Shown: positions 45,901 through 56,999 of the stretch, one piece after another
How the letters are laid out: each line of letters opens with the position of its first letter
Position numbering within the stretch: position 1 is the stretch's first letter
Assembly: GCA_004151065.3 (NCBI GenBank)
Contig: NWUY0304171870.1
Location: 1,509 to 65,508, forward strand
Source of the DNA: Larix sibirica
Taxonomy: Eukaryota; Streptophyta; Pinopsida; Pinales; Pinaceae
DNA length: 64,000 nucleotides
Direction: 5' to 3'
Translations under genes and position numbers: made by a program
The notes under the pieces: model-generated
The model's input: the letters and a program-made list of their open reading frames with translations, nothing else
The model's database searches: none
What the model was told of the DNA's origin: nothing

Positions 45901-47720
45901 AGGGTCTTGTTGAGGTACTAAATCAGTAGTCGCCTTTCCGCTCCTCGGAAATGGGAGGAAAGTAAAGTTAGTAACTTGTCCGGATGCTTTGCTTACCTCA
46001 TCATATCTCACTTCATGCTTACCTCCTCTATATAGCCATGGGGACGTGATTCAACCAACTAAGTGAGTTCAATCTGGCTCACTTCCGCAGGGCTCGAGGT
46101 TCAGGGGCGGCTCGCTATGCTCAACGTAATTCCACCCCTTCCCAGAGGTACAACAAACAGACCTACACCTTGTAATATCAGCGTCTCAGAAGGAAAGACA
46201 GCAAACTACCTACAATACATTCTCAATTTTGAAGACTACGAAGGGACGGATGGAAAGCCATGAAATAAGCTTATTGTAAGCCCACGCGAGTTCCGATGGG
46301 GCAGTTCGTCTTTTACTTTGTGGGGCAAGATTTGACTTGGTAATTGTTAAAGTGAAAATGCTCATAAAGGGGTAAATTAAGTACAACAAGGTGGCGTATC
46401 AGTCGGTCACTTACCCACTGGGTTATATCTTTGGTTACTTATCATAGGGTTCCGCTCATCTCATAAGGCAAGCCAAGCCACAACTGTTATAGCTCTGGGA
46501 TAAGTCGAATATGGGTCCTTAAAAAGATAGAGCATTTATGCTCTTTCCAGAGGGCCTGAGCGATAGGATGCATCTCTTCCATCCCCCTATAAACTTTGAA
46601 GTAGGCGGACTTGCTTTCAATAAGTAGCTAGCTATCAATAAGAACTGTCTTACTATTATTATTTTAGCTTCATAACGATAGATAATGCTCATAACATATT
46701 GCTTCTAGCCAAAGATATTTTTGTACGTGCGGCGAGTCGAGTTCCCGTATCTTTGTTATATCACATAGTAGTAGATCAGATACATCTGGCTACCGTTTCG
46801 TGGTATTCCTGGATAAAATAAGGGATTCAGCTAGGCCTATAAGAGTCTCGCCCGGTCCCTCCTCTTGTGCCTTGGCTGGAGAACAGCTCAACCAAACTCT
46901 TATTCTTATTTTCGAAACCAGACTTAAACGAAAATTCTTTTATAAGGGTTTTTATAAGCAGAGCGACATAATAAGCACTACCTATTACTGCGTTCGTCAG
47001 ATCCACCCCTCCGTCAATCTGCTTTTTCGGATTTCATGTTGCGGGTAAACTACTATTAGTAGCTATAAACCGATTAGAACGGCCTCACTCAAGGGTAACC
47101 TCTAAATATATATCTATATATTTGGAAAGGGATTCGTGACAGCTAGCCGGTAAGTGGTGTGGTGAGTACTTATATTAAGGAAAGGGAAATATGTAAAGAA
47201 CTCACATGTGCGAGTTGAACCCTAGAGGCAAGGCGACCCATATATAGATATATACTACTTAGCCGGAGCCTAACTAATAGGTTTGCTAAGTGAAGTAAGC
47301 TTAAAGAAGGAATAGGATTTTATCAGCTGGGTATCGAACAAAATAAATAGAATATCCTAATATAAGCCAGCTGGTTCATGGTTCAAAAATGGGCCAAACC
47401 AACCAGGTGGGAACCAAAGCAAAGGTGGGTACGCCGCTATTCAATTAAAGAGTGTATACCCTATATTAGATCATAATATCGCATCTATTACATACGTCAT
47501 ATGGGTGACTCACCCAAATATATCTCCGTGGTGTACCTTAAGCATAAAGGCCAGGTGTATGGGCCTTTGTCATTGTCTACCAAAGAGATCCCAATTAAGA
47601 AACCAAGTGGGTGGGATAAATTTAGAAGGAGATAGGGATATTATATTGTACTCACTTCGTCAAAAGGCCATATGAGCTCTACTCTTAATATTATATAATA
47701 AATACTCGCAACGCTCTGCA
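45900..47720. other. Spacer, no gene seen
   Basis: Frames of 66-82 codons (46063-46263, 46800-47048) have no family resemblance. 'tatagatatat' and 'cctaata' words are common near 47105-47360. No RNA gene is recognised. Confidence 0.5.
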
Positions 47721-47731
47721 CTAGCAGGAAA

Positions 47732-48075
47732 GATATTTATTATAGGCCATCCCGGTAAGCAAAGAGCACTGACCATCATAATATTCCTTTCGGGCCACTA
47801 CCTATGGGTTATTTATATACTATGTCTTTTGCGACCGAACAGACTTGGGACAGATGGAAATACAGACTTGGGAATGCGATAGCGAGGAGTCAGTCTCATA
47901 TGCGACCGAACGAGAGCACCTCCTTGTATCTATTCTTGTGTGACCGGCAGAGAGCACTAAGAGCACTAACAGACTTAGAAAAGACAAACGATGGTACAGA
48001 CTTGGGATACAGACCAGACTTGGGCATGCCCTCCGAAAGCACTAACAAACTTACAGACTTAGAACAGGGAAGATA
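47732..48075. repeat. Local repeats 'acagacttggga' and 'gagcactaa'
   Basis: The block starts with a copy of the 37.6 kb word (47732-47760). It continues with at least six 'acagactt(g/a)g' copies and several 'gcacta' words up to 48070. The opposed frames at 47804-48105 are repeat-derived. The 'aatacagacttggga' word is shared with 37352-37375. Confidence 0.6.
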
Positions 48076-48219
48076 TTGATTATAGGGCATGGACTTGTAA
48101 ACCAATCATTAACCTACTTGCCTTTTTGGTCTAACCTTCAGTGAGGACTTACATTGCTGCAATATTGCAAAAACCTGTGCAGTCACCTAAAAAGTAGGCA
48201 AAAGCCTATCTTCAAATAA

Positions 48220-49830
48220 TACTTAATTGTGGGCAATCCAAATTCCCAAAATAACCAGGAATGGAACGATTCTTAATTTCTTTAGTTCTTTTATCTCAAA
48301 CCACTTTTTTAGACATTCTTCTACACTCTCCTCTCTCCATATGTTATTTAGGCCTATCCATTGACCCATAATCTTATAAATATGCCGCATAACTACAATT
48401 AACAAACAGATGGGTGGTTGTTTCAGTACCTTGTAAACATAATAATAAAATACTAGGGCCTTCCTTATTAATTTTTGTAGCATCTTCCATGTAAGTAAGT
48501 ACTTTGTTGTTCAGAGCAAGCCACATAAAGAGTTTGGTCTTCATATAAGCTTTGTTCTTTCACATTTTTGCTCACCACCACTTATATTCCTGATGGGCAT
48601 TGGCCCAAAGAGTCTTATAACCCAGCTTAGTAGAGTAGAATACATCAGGTTCCTCCTTAAATATAATATGGGCTTTACTTATGTCTGACTGGAAAGCATT
48701 CCAAGCTTGTGCTTGATCACTAACTTGACCTAATGCTTGAATATACAACTACCCCCGATGCAAAATATTAGTATTAAAGGGATCTCCAATAAAGTGAAGT
48801 GTACACCTTCCTAGTTCTTGCAGATGTTTAATCGTATTAGTAGTTAAAATACAACATTCCCACAATCAACAATTGCATCATATCCAATCCTGACCTAGGT
48901 ACCATCACCCCCACTTTACAAGATAGATATGAGCCAATTATTCAGAAGGTAAGTGTCAGGGCTTTCCATTGATTAGGAACATTGATAAGCCTTTTTCTTT
49001 CAGTCCTAATATAGTCCAGTAGAGTCCCAGGAGCTATGTATTTCTGAATGATAATATTCTTCCATATACTATTGGCCTAGAAGGAAAAGATAGAATGCAT
49101 TTGGCACGCGGGTACAATGATTCTAATTTCAATCTTTTATAGGAGTCAGATCCAATTCCTCTTACCATAACTATTTTGTTTGAGATGAAAATGGAAGGTA
49201 CTTTATTCCATGCTGAAAGCCAGATCTGCTAAAAGGAAAAAACCCTCTCAGTGTCTGTTCTACTTCCTTATTAAGTTCATTAAGAACAATAGTGTATTTG
49301 TGAATGTTTATTGACATTCCGGAGGCTTTACAATACAATTTAGAATATCCTTATACTTCTTACCTCCCCTTCTACAGTACCATTAAAAATAATAGTACAT
49401 AATCCATAAATAAGAAATGAGTAAGAGATGCATGACCTCCAACATTCCCTGAATGGATCTAGTCCTTCTAGCCCCTTAGTCACCAGTAACAATAGGTATG
49501 GAGATAGGGGACATCCTTGTTTTAGCCCTATAGTGTGCTTGAAGAAGGAGGAGGCTGAGCCATTAAGGATAACAACATAGAAAACTGTTGTTACACATCC
49601 TATTATCCAATTTACCATAGATAGGTTTAAACCAATGTTAATTAAGACCGGTATCAAGTATAACCAACACACTTTTTCAAAAACTTTCACTTTTGTTAGA
49701 TTGAGCTTGAGCACCATTGCAGGTAGATGTTTTATTTTGAGAGGAGTTACAAATCCATGCAGCAAGAGGGTTAGCACAAGAAGTACTTAACTCTATTAAA
49801 AGTTATGTTGCATTTCTTATGTTCCTAGCT
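48220..49830 (-). pseudogene. Decayed LINE (L1-like) RT and C-terminal region, minus strand
   Basis: Reading down from about 49830, the frames give a degraded palm block in 'VLKLNLTKVKVFEKVCWLYL', and then 'NGSASSFFKHTIGLKQGCPL' with 'SPYLLLLVTKGLEGL' in the open piece 49340-49777. After a frameshift near 49440 the catalytic box appears as 'LTHFLFMDYVLLF', with Asp kept at the first site and Tyr at the second. Near 48480-48560 and in the open piece 48223-48483 the C-terminal zinc-binding and tail region of plant LINEs is recognisable ('WREESVEECLKKWF', 'LGIWIAHN'). Between these, stops are frequent. No endonuclease is seen. It is inferred to be nuclear DNA moved into this genome. Confidence 0.8.
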
Positions 49831-49959
49831 ACGTTGATCTTAGATCTTCTGTTGTTTGGTGTTTTATTATATGTTGTTTGTTATAGATCTTTTGTTGTTT
49901 GTAAGAAGTGATCCTATGTTGGCTATGAAAAGTGACCCATGTCGCAATAAAGTCGCAAT

Positions 49960-50640
49960 CTTATCTCAGATGCAATTGAAGATGAAGAGCATATCCAGTT
50001 GAATAACCAGCAGTTTCACTAGTTCCAGAAGCAGAGCCTAAAGCAGCTGGGGCACAAGTAAAGGCATCATAAATAGGAACCGAGCCAGTAGCTTCGGTAG
50101 ATCTAGCACCAGCACCATAAGTAGCAGGGTCAGTTTACCTTATTGATCCAGTAGCGAAGGCACGAACATATCCATAAAATCCAGACGCATAGCTAGTAGC
50201 AGTAGTTTCAGATGTCGGTGAAGCATAAGTAGATCCGGTAGATTAAGTTTATCCAGCAGCATAAGTAGCATAAGTATCCAGCAGATTTGGCAGCTTATTC
50301 TAAGGTTTTAGATCGATATTCTTACCTTTGTAAGCAAGATTCTATCTTTATATTACTAGATCCAGACCATCGTAAGCGAGCTGAATATTCTTACCTTCGT
50401 TAGCGATATTCTTAATTTTCAGATCGATACCTAGAAGCAGAGCCCGCAGAGCCAGCAGTGGCTACGGTTCCAGTTGCTTATCCACCAGCAGCACCATCAC
50501 CAGTAGTAGACCCGGCAGTAGACTTGGCTTACCTTCCTGTCCCACCAGGTTACCTTTGCTAAGTTCCAGTTCCATTATCCGCAGCAAGAAGGCAGTAAAT
50601 ACAGCAGCAGGAAAGGCAGCAAAGCCTACATAGGCAATAT
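49960..50640. repeat. Triplet-like 'ccagcagcataagtagca' repeats
   Basis: Dense, diverged words such as 'ccagtagc', 'agcagca', 'agatccagtag' and 'cataagtag' occur, together with 'ttcttac.tt.gtaagcga' near 50318-50410. The pattern is the reverse complement in style of the 20560-21135 block. No gene is present. Confidence 0.5.
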
Positions 50641-51140
50641 AAGTAGAGTCAAAGGAGAATTACTTCTACGTTAAAGGTGCTAGATAGAAAGAAACTTCTG
50701 ACAGCTCTCAGGTGGTGCGAAATAAGCATCAGGCTTACGCGCTACTATATACCGAGACTAGCCAGCTGACCAACCGAGATATCACGCGCTCACCCTTAGC
50801 TTCGGTCTCCCTTTGCCCTCACTCCTGTATTATTATCACTTTTATTTATCAGTTTAGCCAATCGGCAAGCCTCCCTTCAATAGAACGAGTAAGTTAGCAA
50901 GCCTCCTCAATAGGCGGTATTAGTCTTTCCTCCAATACAAAAGATTCTTACCGGTAGTGCCACTGGAATCCTTTCAATATCTTGAAGCCCGCCCAGATTC
51001 GCTTACGTTCAGTCTCGTGGTTCCGTTTCGACACTCCCCGCTCTCCCTTCTTATGTACAAAACCAAATCAGGAAATAAACTACAATCATAATACCAATTA
51101 AATTATACCTAACCAGTAGGTAGTTTACTCAATTCCTGTA
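50640..51140. other. Spacer, no gene seen
   Basis: Short repeated words ('agcaagcctccc.tcaatag', about 50862-50915) are present. The 61-codon frame at 50712-50897 is unassigned. Confidence 0.5.
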
Positions 51141-51630
51141 ATGCTCCATCCATTAGCCCCTTTCCATTGCCAACTCATGTGGTGCCAACCGGTTTTCACC
51201 CTGCCATACCCAGTAATAACTTCTATTCCTGGGACCACCCTACTGACACTAAGCCTTTTGAAACTCTGCCTATTACCTCCTTGGGCAATAGCCCTTTCAA
51301 ACTCATACCTACTCCCTTGGGTGGGAATATACTTTGGAAATCCCTTGGTACTCAGCCTTTTTAACAGCCTTAAACTCGGCCTTTTTATCCTATGCATCAG
51401 ATCTACGCCTTGGGACCTTACTTTCATTATTCCTTGGGACCGCCTACCTCTTGGGACCTTACACTCTGCCATACTGCCTTTTGTGGAAATAGTCTTTCAA
51501 CACTATCATCAGAACGACTGCCTTTGGTCGGGTGGAAATATACTTGGGAACCTCCTTAAACTCATACCTATGGCCGAACAACTTACTACCCCTTGCCTGA
51601 CGATCGAACCTTGCCTGCATCCTCTATAAG
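51140..51630. repeat. Local repeats 'cttgggacc.tac', 'ctttt.aaactc', 'gggtggaaata'
   Basis: Both strands are open for over 110 codons here (plus 51141-51629; minus 51125-51472), but the text is made of diverged copies of 'ccttgggac', 'gtgggaatatactt(g/t)gg' and 'gccttttgaaactc'. I therefore read the long frames as repeat artefacts and not as genes. Confidence 0.6.
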
Positions 51631-51639
51631 AATTATTTG

Positions 51640-51830
51640 AAGTCTACCATTCACGCTTTCTGTATGTTTTATGTCCGTATTATCCGCATTGAGTCCGTAT
51701 TCTGTTCGCTTTTTGTCTGCTTTCTGAAGTCCGTATGATGGCCGCTTTCTTTTGTCCGTATTATGGATTCCGAAGTCCGTGCTTTCTGTTGTCTCCTTTC
51801 TGTTGTCCGCTACAGACCTGTATTACGGCC
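51640..51830. repeat. Local repeats 'gctttctgttgtccgtatta'
   Basis: About eight diverged copies of 'gtccgtatt' or 'gtccgctttctg' are packed into 190 bases. The word is confined to this block. Confidence 0.75.
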
Positions 51831-52020
51831 CCCCCCCTCACACGCTTATGGGAGAGAGATAGTTGCTTACGGCGGTGGATTACTGCTGGCTTACTGCTAT
51901 GGCGGCCTATTATACTGATGCTTGTGGACGTTCAATCCGCTTCCCCCTTTATTGGGATGGGTTGATCGCTACCGCTTGCCTTATGTGGAAGGATACATAA
52001 CGCTAGGAAGGAAGGAATAC
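51830..52020. other. Spacer with a C-run
   Basis: A run of eight C residues begins near 51829, followed by 'tggcggcctattatactga' type text that hints at more repeat. No gene is seen. Confidence 0.4.
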
Positions 52021-52235
52021 GATTTATGAAATCAGAACGGAAGTTTACGCAAATCGACGGAAGCGATTTAAGAAAGAATAGTTATTTTGAAAGTGATTAA
52101 AATAGACGGATTAAATGACGGAATGTTTTTTTACAATTCAAATCGACAGAACAGAAGTGATGAAAAGAGAAAAATGAAGTGACGGAACGGAAGTGATGAA
52201 AATCTTAGGAACGGAAGGACAATCGTTTTGAAGAA
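52020..52235. repeat. Local repeats 'gacggaacggaagtgatgaaaat'
   Basis: Eight or more diverged copies of '(g/a)acgga(a/g)' with 'gtgat(g/t)aaaat' occur. This is the purine-rich counterpart of the 51.64-51.83 kb block in density, but with a different word. Confidence 0.7.
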
Positions 52236-53240
52236 GGAAGGGTGCTGACACACTACTCTTTTATAGATGTGATCAAGTAGCCAATGGAACAGTGCTCTTT
52301 CAATGGAGAGACAAGTATAGGCCCTTTTTACCGTGCCGACACACACCCATTTTAATATGTTTTATTACACTAGCTTTATATATGTGAGACATTACAAGGC
52401 ATGTCGGATATTCCAACTTTCATGTAGGATATTCCGACGTTATAGCTCAATCCGACCCGCCCTTCGAACCCCAAACCCGACTAATTTCATCTACCAATCA
52501 CAAGTGGAATAAACCTCCTACCAGGCATATCCGATGGAAAGCAAAGAACATAGAGATAAGGACCCCGAAACTGGATACCATTAAAAGAATAAATCGGGAC
52601 CCCTCTCACTCAACTGGGCATCGATCAAATCAATCAAGGCAGTTTGGCTATCCCACACCTTTCCTTCTTCATCTCCCGGCATAATACTCCCGGCAGTGGA
52701 CTCGCGGCATAAGACTATAATCATCCCATCCAGCTCCTAAACCTCACTAAATGGTGCTCTGCTCCTCACCATAGATGAATGCTGAATAATGTATTAAGGG
52801 TGAGTCTGCTGAGTGTGGCAGGCGAGGTTATGCTTATCTTTTCTAGCTCCTTCCTGGTTAATCCCTTCTGTTGAGAGTCTCCTTCCTGGTGAAGGGCTTC
52901 AGTCAAAAGGCTTCAGTCAAAAGGTGAAGTCCCCTGCCTGGTGAATGAATGGCTTCAGTTGGGAGGCTAAAGGCTTCTGTTGCTGTTGGACAAAGTAAGA
53001 TTTCACTTTATACCCCCTCGAAAAATAGAAAGAGAGAATGCTTCCTGAAAGGTAGGTCTCCATTCGCTGTAGTGCACTCTCTTCCGTTAAAGCTTCCTTT
53101 CATTCTCTTTTTCACTTCAGGTAATAGCCTTATTCTCTGGTAATAGCCTTCCCTCTTTCTAGCTTCCTCCTCTGACTCTTCCTCTACACAGCCCTCTATC
53201 TTGAGCTTCCTCCATTCAGCCTCGGAGGTTAGAAGAGATA
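52235..53240. repeat. Spacer; 'ggcttcagtcaaaagg' repeats at 52855-52990
   Basis: Exact short copies of 'ggcttcagtcaaaagg' stand in tandem near 52897-52925, with further 'ctggtgaa' and 'ggcttctgttg' variants to 52990. From 53100 to 53220 'ggtaatagcctt' occurs twice. The opposed frames at 52949-53247 are unassigned. Confidence 0.5.
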
Positions 53241-55020
53241 GATCCAACAGACCATGACATGTTCATATTGTTACTTGTGTTCCAGATCCTGGATTCACTG
53301 TGAGGCTGCCGATTTGGTTGTTTTCTACTCTGAATGTCCGGAATGCTCCTGATGCTTCCCAAATAAGCACCTTATGTAAAGAGCATAAAACCAATTTGGA
53401 CCACTTGCTTTGTTCATAAGTGACATTGGTTTCTCCTTCTTCTGCCTTATCTGGTGAAAGTGTTCCCCCTAGTCCAACTAGTACCCATAAGTCTAATAGT
53501 ATTAAGAAGAGGAATAACAGAAAGAAGAAATGAAGCTAAGGGAGCATGCCACCAGCTAATGCCAGTCATGTTGGGGGTAAACAAAAAGCCACCCTTAAGT
53601 CTTTCAATTTGAATATATAAAGGCGTGGCGTATCAGTAAGGCTGGTCTTCTTGCTTGCTGGTCTGGCTGGATAGGATGGGATGGCTGAGATGGCTGGGCT
53701 TGCGGCTTTGTTCGTGATGTAATAGTGAAACCAATAAATAGCCTGAGGACTGGGCGCCTGAAACCAAAAGTAAAGTATGAAAAGCGTTGTGAAAACTGGG
53801 AGATCTATTCTTCATAGGTCGCTACTAAGTAACTAACTAAGTGGGACCAGCATTTTAATAAGCAGAAGGATAAATAAAAAGAGCATTTCCAAAATAAGTT
53901 GAAGGAGCAAAAGTAAAAGCAGTTGAACCAGCTGAATTCCGGGCAGCACAAAGATCCCCAACACCAGCATAGGCGGGTAGGGTTAACCCTTTCTTCGTTC
54001 GGTAACAATGACTCTATCCCGCTGATTGCTCCTTAGAACCCAAGAACTAGCACGAAGTTCCGGCCCAACAACTCAACAAGCACGAGGTCCCGTTCCAAGC
54101 ATATCTCTTCCAGAACTATGGCTTGTGCAGATGGAAACTCCTTCTTATTCTTATTCTTCTGTAGGTAACATTATATCTTCTCTTTCTCTATGTGAACATC
54201 CAAGTATGTTTAGGAGCTCAAGGTTTAACTAATAAATGTAGTAAAGGTCGCTGTGACACAGCCACAAAGATGTACAGAGCACTCTATGGATACATTTATG
54301 AATGCCGGGGATCCCTTACTTTCCGAGGGGGGGCTTCGCTATTATGTAGCTGCAAGGGCCTATTCATTTTGCTACAGTTAAAGCCCGGGACTTTTGTTTA
54401 TAAGTGTACCAGGGGCAAGTTGTATAGCCGCTCTATCCAATAGAGGAGCATTAAGCTCTTTCCTTCTATGTTAACCAGATTTTGGGTCAAAATGTTTTGC
54501 CTCAAATCCAGAATCTTAAACAGATGTGTGTCCCTATCCCCGTACTCCCGGAAAAACCTTTCAAGAGTGGCAATCAACTCATATGGATGGAACGAGGCAG
54601 GTGAGGACCAGGAAATGGACTCATCACAAGGACCGGCTTGAAGGAGCGAGGGGTATGTCATAATACGTATATAGCTTATTGACCCCCTCCTTCCTTCAAG
54701 GAAAAACCAGAGTGGCACGAGGGTCGGGAAAAACAAATCCAAGGTGTGTAGCACAAAACACATTATACAACAGCATAACGGTTCTATTTAAGCCTAGCCA
54801 ATGAACAACCAAGTGAGTAACCACTATTAATAGCCTTAAAGGACAACTTATACAATTCATTTCAGTATTTATTATTTACTATGTAAAAACTATAATCTAA
54901 CTAACTTAGTTGGATTCATCAATAAATAAATTACATTCTATAATTACTTTTTGAACTAGGCCACAAAACCGGGGATCTTTTCCATCTTCTATGCAATTGA
55001 CTTTGTATCTACGTGGCATA
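53240..55020. other. Spacer, no gene seen
   Basis: Frames of 60-121 codons exist (the longest is minus 54398-54763) without any family resemblance. Local words repeat at 53640-53705 ('gctggtctggctgg', 'gggatggctgag') and 54040-54100 ('caacaagcacgaggtcccg' type). The text from 54780 on looks like decayed nuclear DNA. Confidence 0.45.
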
Positions 55021-56944
55021 GCTAGGGTTGTCCATGTGTCACACTATCTTACTTCTTGCCACTCTATGCATCATTCATAAACGAAGGGTCCAATAAGCCT
55101 CGACCACACCTGTTGACTCACCCTCAAGTAAACTTTGCTAGTGGAATTGTGCAAAAATGTAAACCTGTTGCTTCCATTTATAAACCAAAATGGATTCACC
55201 TGCCAGGAAAGCTTGAGCTTTTTCACTGTCGGGCTCTGTAGGCTGACGTTGCTCAATGGATTGAACTTCTAAGTCTATGTAGGCTTCAAACTGATGCAGC
55301 TCCATGTCAATTGTCTGGGATTGGGGGCAGATCTATTGCAGGGTAACTTTATCTGTTAGTGAAGTGGTGTATAAGGCATCTAGTTGATCGTATACTTCCA
55401 GGATCTCTCCATATTTAGCCTACTTTAAGAGTGGGTTAGCAATTACTCTAGCCTCTTCATTTCACTTTTTAATCTTATCACACAACTTCTCTGGCGACTT
55501 ATTCCACTGCAGCAGCAATCCCATCCAGTCTTGGACTGTTGTGAAGATGAGTTGGCTCTCCCCATGGTTGTCCACAGTTAAGTGTCAATGTTCTTGGCCT
55601 CATCAAGCATGGGTGACACCTGCTGCATAAGCTCTTTCTGTTGGCTGGATTCCTGAGATTGTGTAATAGCCAGTTCCTTTAATAGGTACGTGGTCTATTG
55701 TTGCAAAGTTATCCATGATTCATATACCATGTCGATTCGTTCAACTAGAGATATTTTTGTATAGATATTTTTGAAGGTAAGTCTTCAAAGTTGGGGTTAA
55801 CCATTCGTAGCTCTGGCCATAAGTTTTCCATCCTGGCCTTAACCAGCTAAATTTATCCCTCTACTTATTGTCGAGTTCACACTTGGATGTCTCTATCAGC
55901 AGATAGCTCCACTATCTACTATCTAAGTTATTGGTTATCCATCTGTAACTCTTCTTTTGTCTGCTCCACTTTCTACAATCTCTGTGTTGCCTCCTCGGTA
56001 GTTATAGTCATCATTTGTAGCAAGTGGCTAGTAGACCGCTACTATAAAGAAATTGATTAGCTCTACTATTGCTTCGGAGGTTTCCATGCCAGTGGTTGGC
56101 CAGGCAATGGATTGTGCCAAATGCTTAGGTCGAGATTCTGACTCTACCTACTGTCTGGACGTGGTGAATTTCTGGGCCACCCGCTCATGTGTCGTTTCTC
56201 TCTAGTATGGGGTGACATCCATCTATTCTTAGCACAAGCGTAGCATTACTTCATAGGCAGTGGGATCATTGATGAGATGCTCTATATGTGTTAACCTTGA
56301 TGAGATTTCAGAGTGTGGAGGTAGAGGGATGGGGATATTCTCTGTTGTGTCTTCTCCACTCAGTTCTCCCATGGGAATATAAGGTTTTCCTTCCCCCAAG
56401 CCTCCTCCCATTGTAACTACTAGCACTATGTGACCTGTGGGCTCTACATTCATGGGATCATCATTCAACTATTATTATTTATCTGTAGGTGGGGGAATCC
56501 AAAACTGGAACAATTATGGAGCCTTTCAGGTGTTGGACGGGCAAAGGGGATGTTTATGTTGCTTCATCTGTAATGGTAACACCCTCACTACGTGGTAGTG
56601 AAGCAGGGTCGTCCTCAATAGTGACGACTAGAATTTGGGCTTGTTCTTCCTCTGGACCAGTGGATGGTACTTCTTTTGGAGTTTCCTAGGTAGGTCATGG
56701 TGAGATAGAGGGCGTTGATCAACTTAGGGCTTATAGATTCCTATGCTTCTTAACCGATGCTTCTCCTGTTTCAAAAACCTTAACCTGTTTAAGACATTCC
56801 TTTCAATATTTACCTATCGACCGGCCTGAGTCAGGAATTGGTGTGGTGAGCTCCAGAGTCTGTACTGGGAATTGGCATGGCTTCCAGTGGCATGGTTTCT
56901 TTCTTAGAGTTGTATGTAGCTCTTCTGGAAGTGGAATTCCCCAT
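55020..56944 (-). pseudogene. Long decayed frame of unknown function 3' of a gypsy pol
   Basis: Starting at an ATG at 56942-56944 (MGNSTSRRATYNSKK...), protein-like text can be followed on the minus strand for about 640 codons, interrupted by many stops. It holds an intact 79-codon piece at 56229-56468 ('VTMGGGLGEGKPYIPMGELSGED', then Pro-rich, then 'SSRLTHIEHLINDPTAYEVM') and later a charged, helix-like stretch ('PEKLCDKIKK', 'NEEARVIANPLLK', 'YGEILEVYDQLD'). It lies directly downstream of the pol remnant at 57.0-58.76 kb on the same strand, the place where some plant gypsy lineages carry an extra third ORF. I see no signal peptide or membrane span and recognise no family. Confidence 0.5.
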
Positions 56945-56999
56945 CGTTATATCTCTCTGATAGACACTATGGATGGGTGGCTTTTTTATCTATACCAAT

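Noticed and set aside
51125-51629. Opposed long frames of 162 (plus) and 115 (minus) codons as genes
   Set aside because: Both follow from a local repeat ('cttgggacc', 'gggtggaaata') that happens to lack stops; there is no family resemblance.
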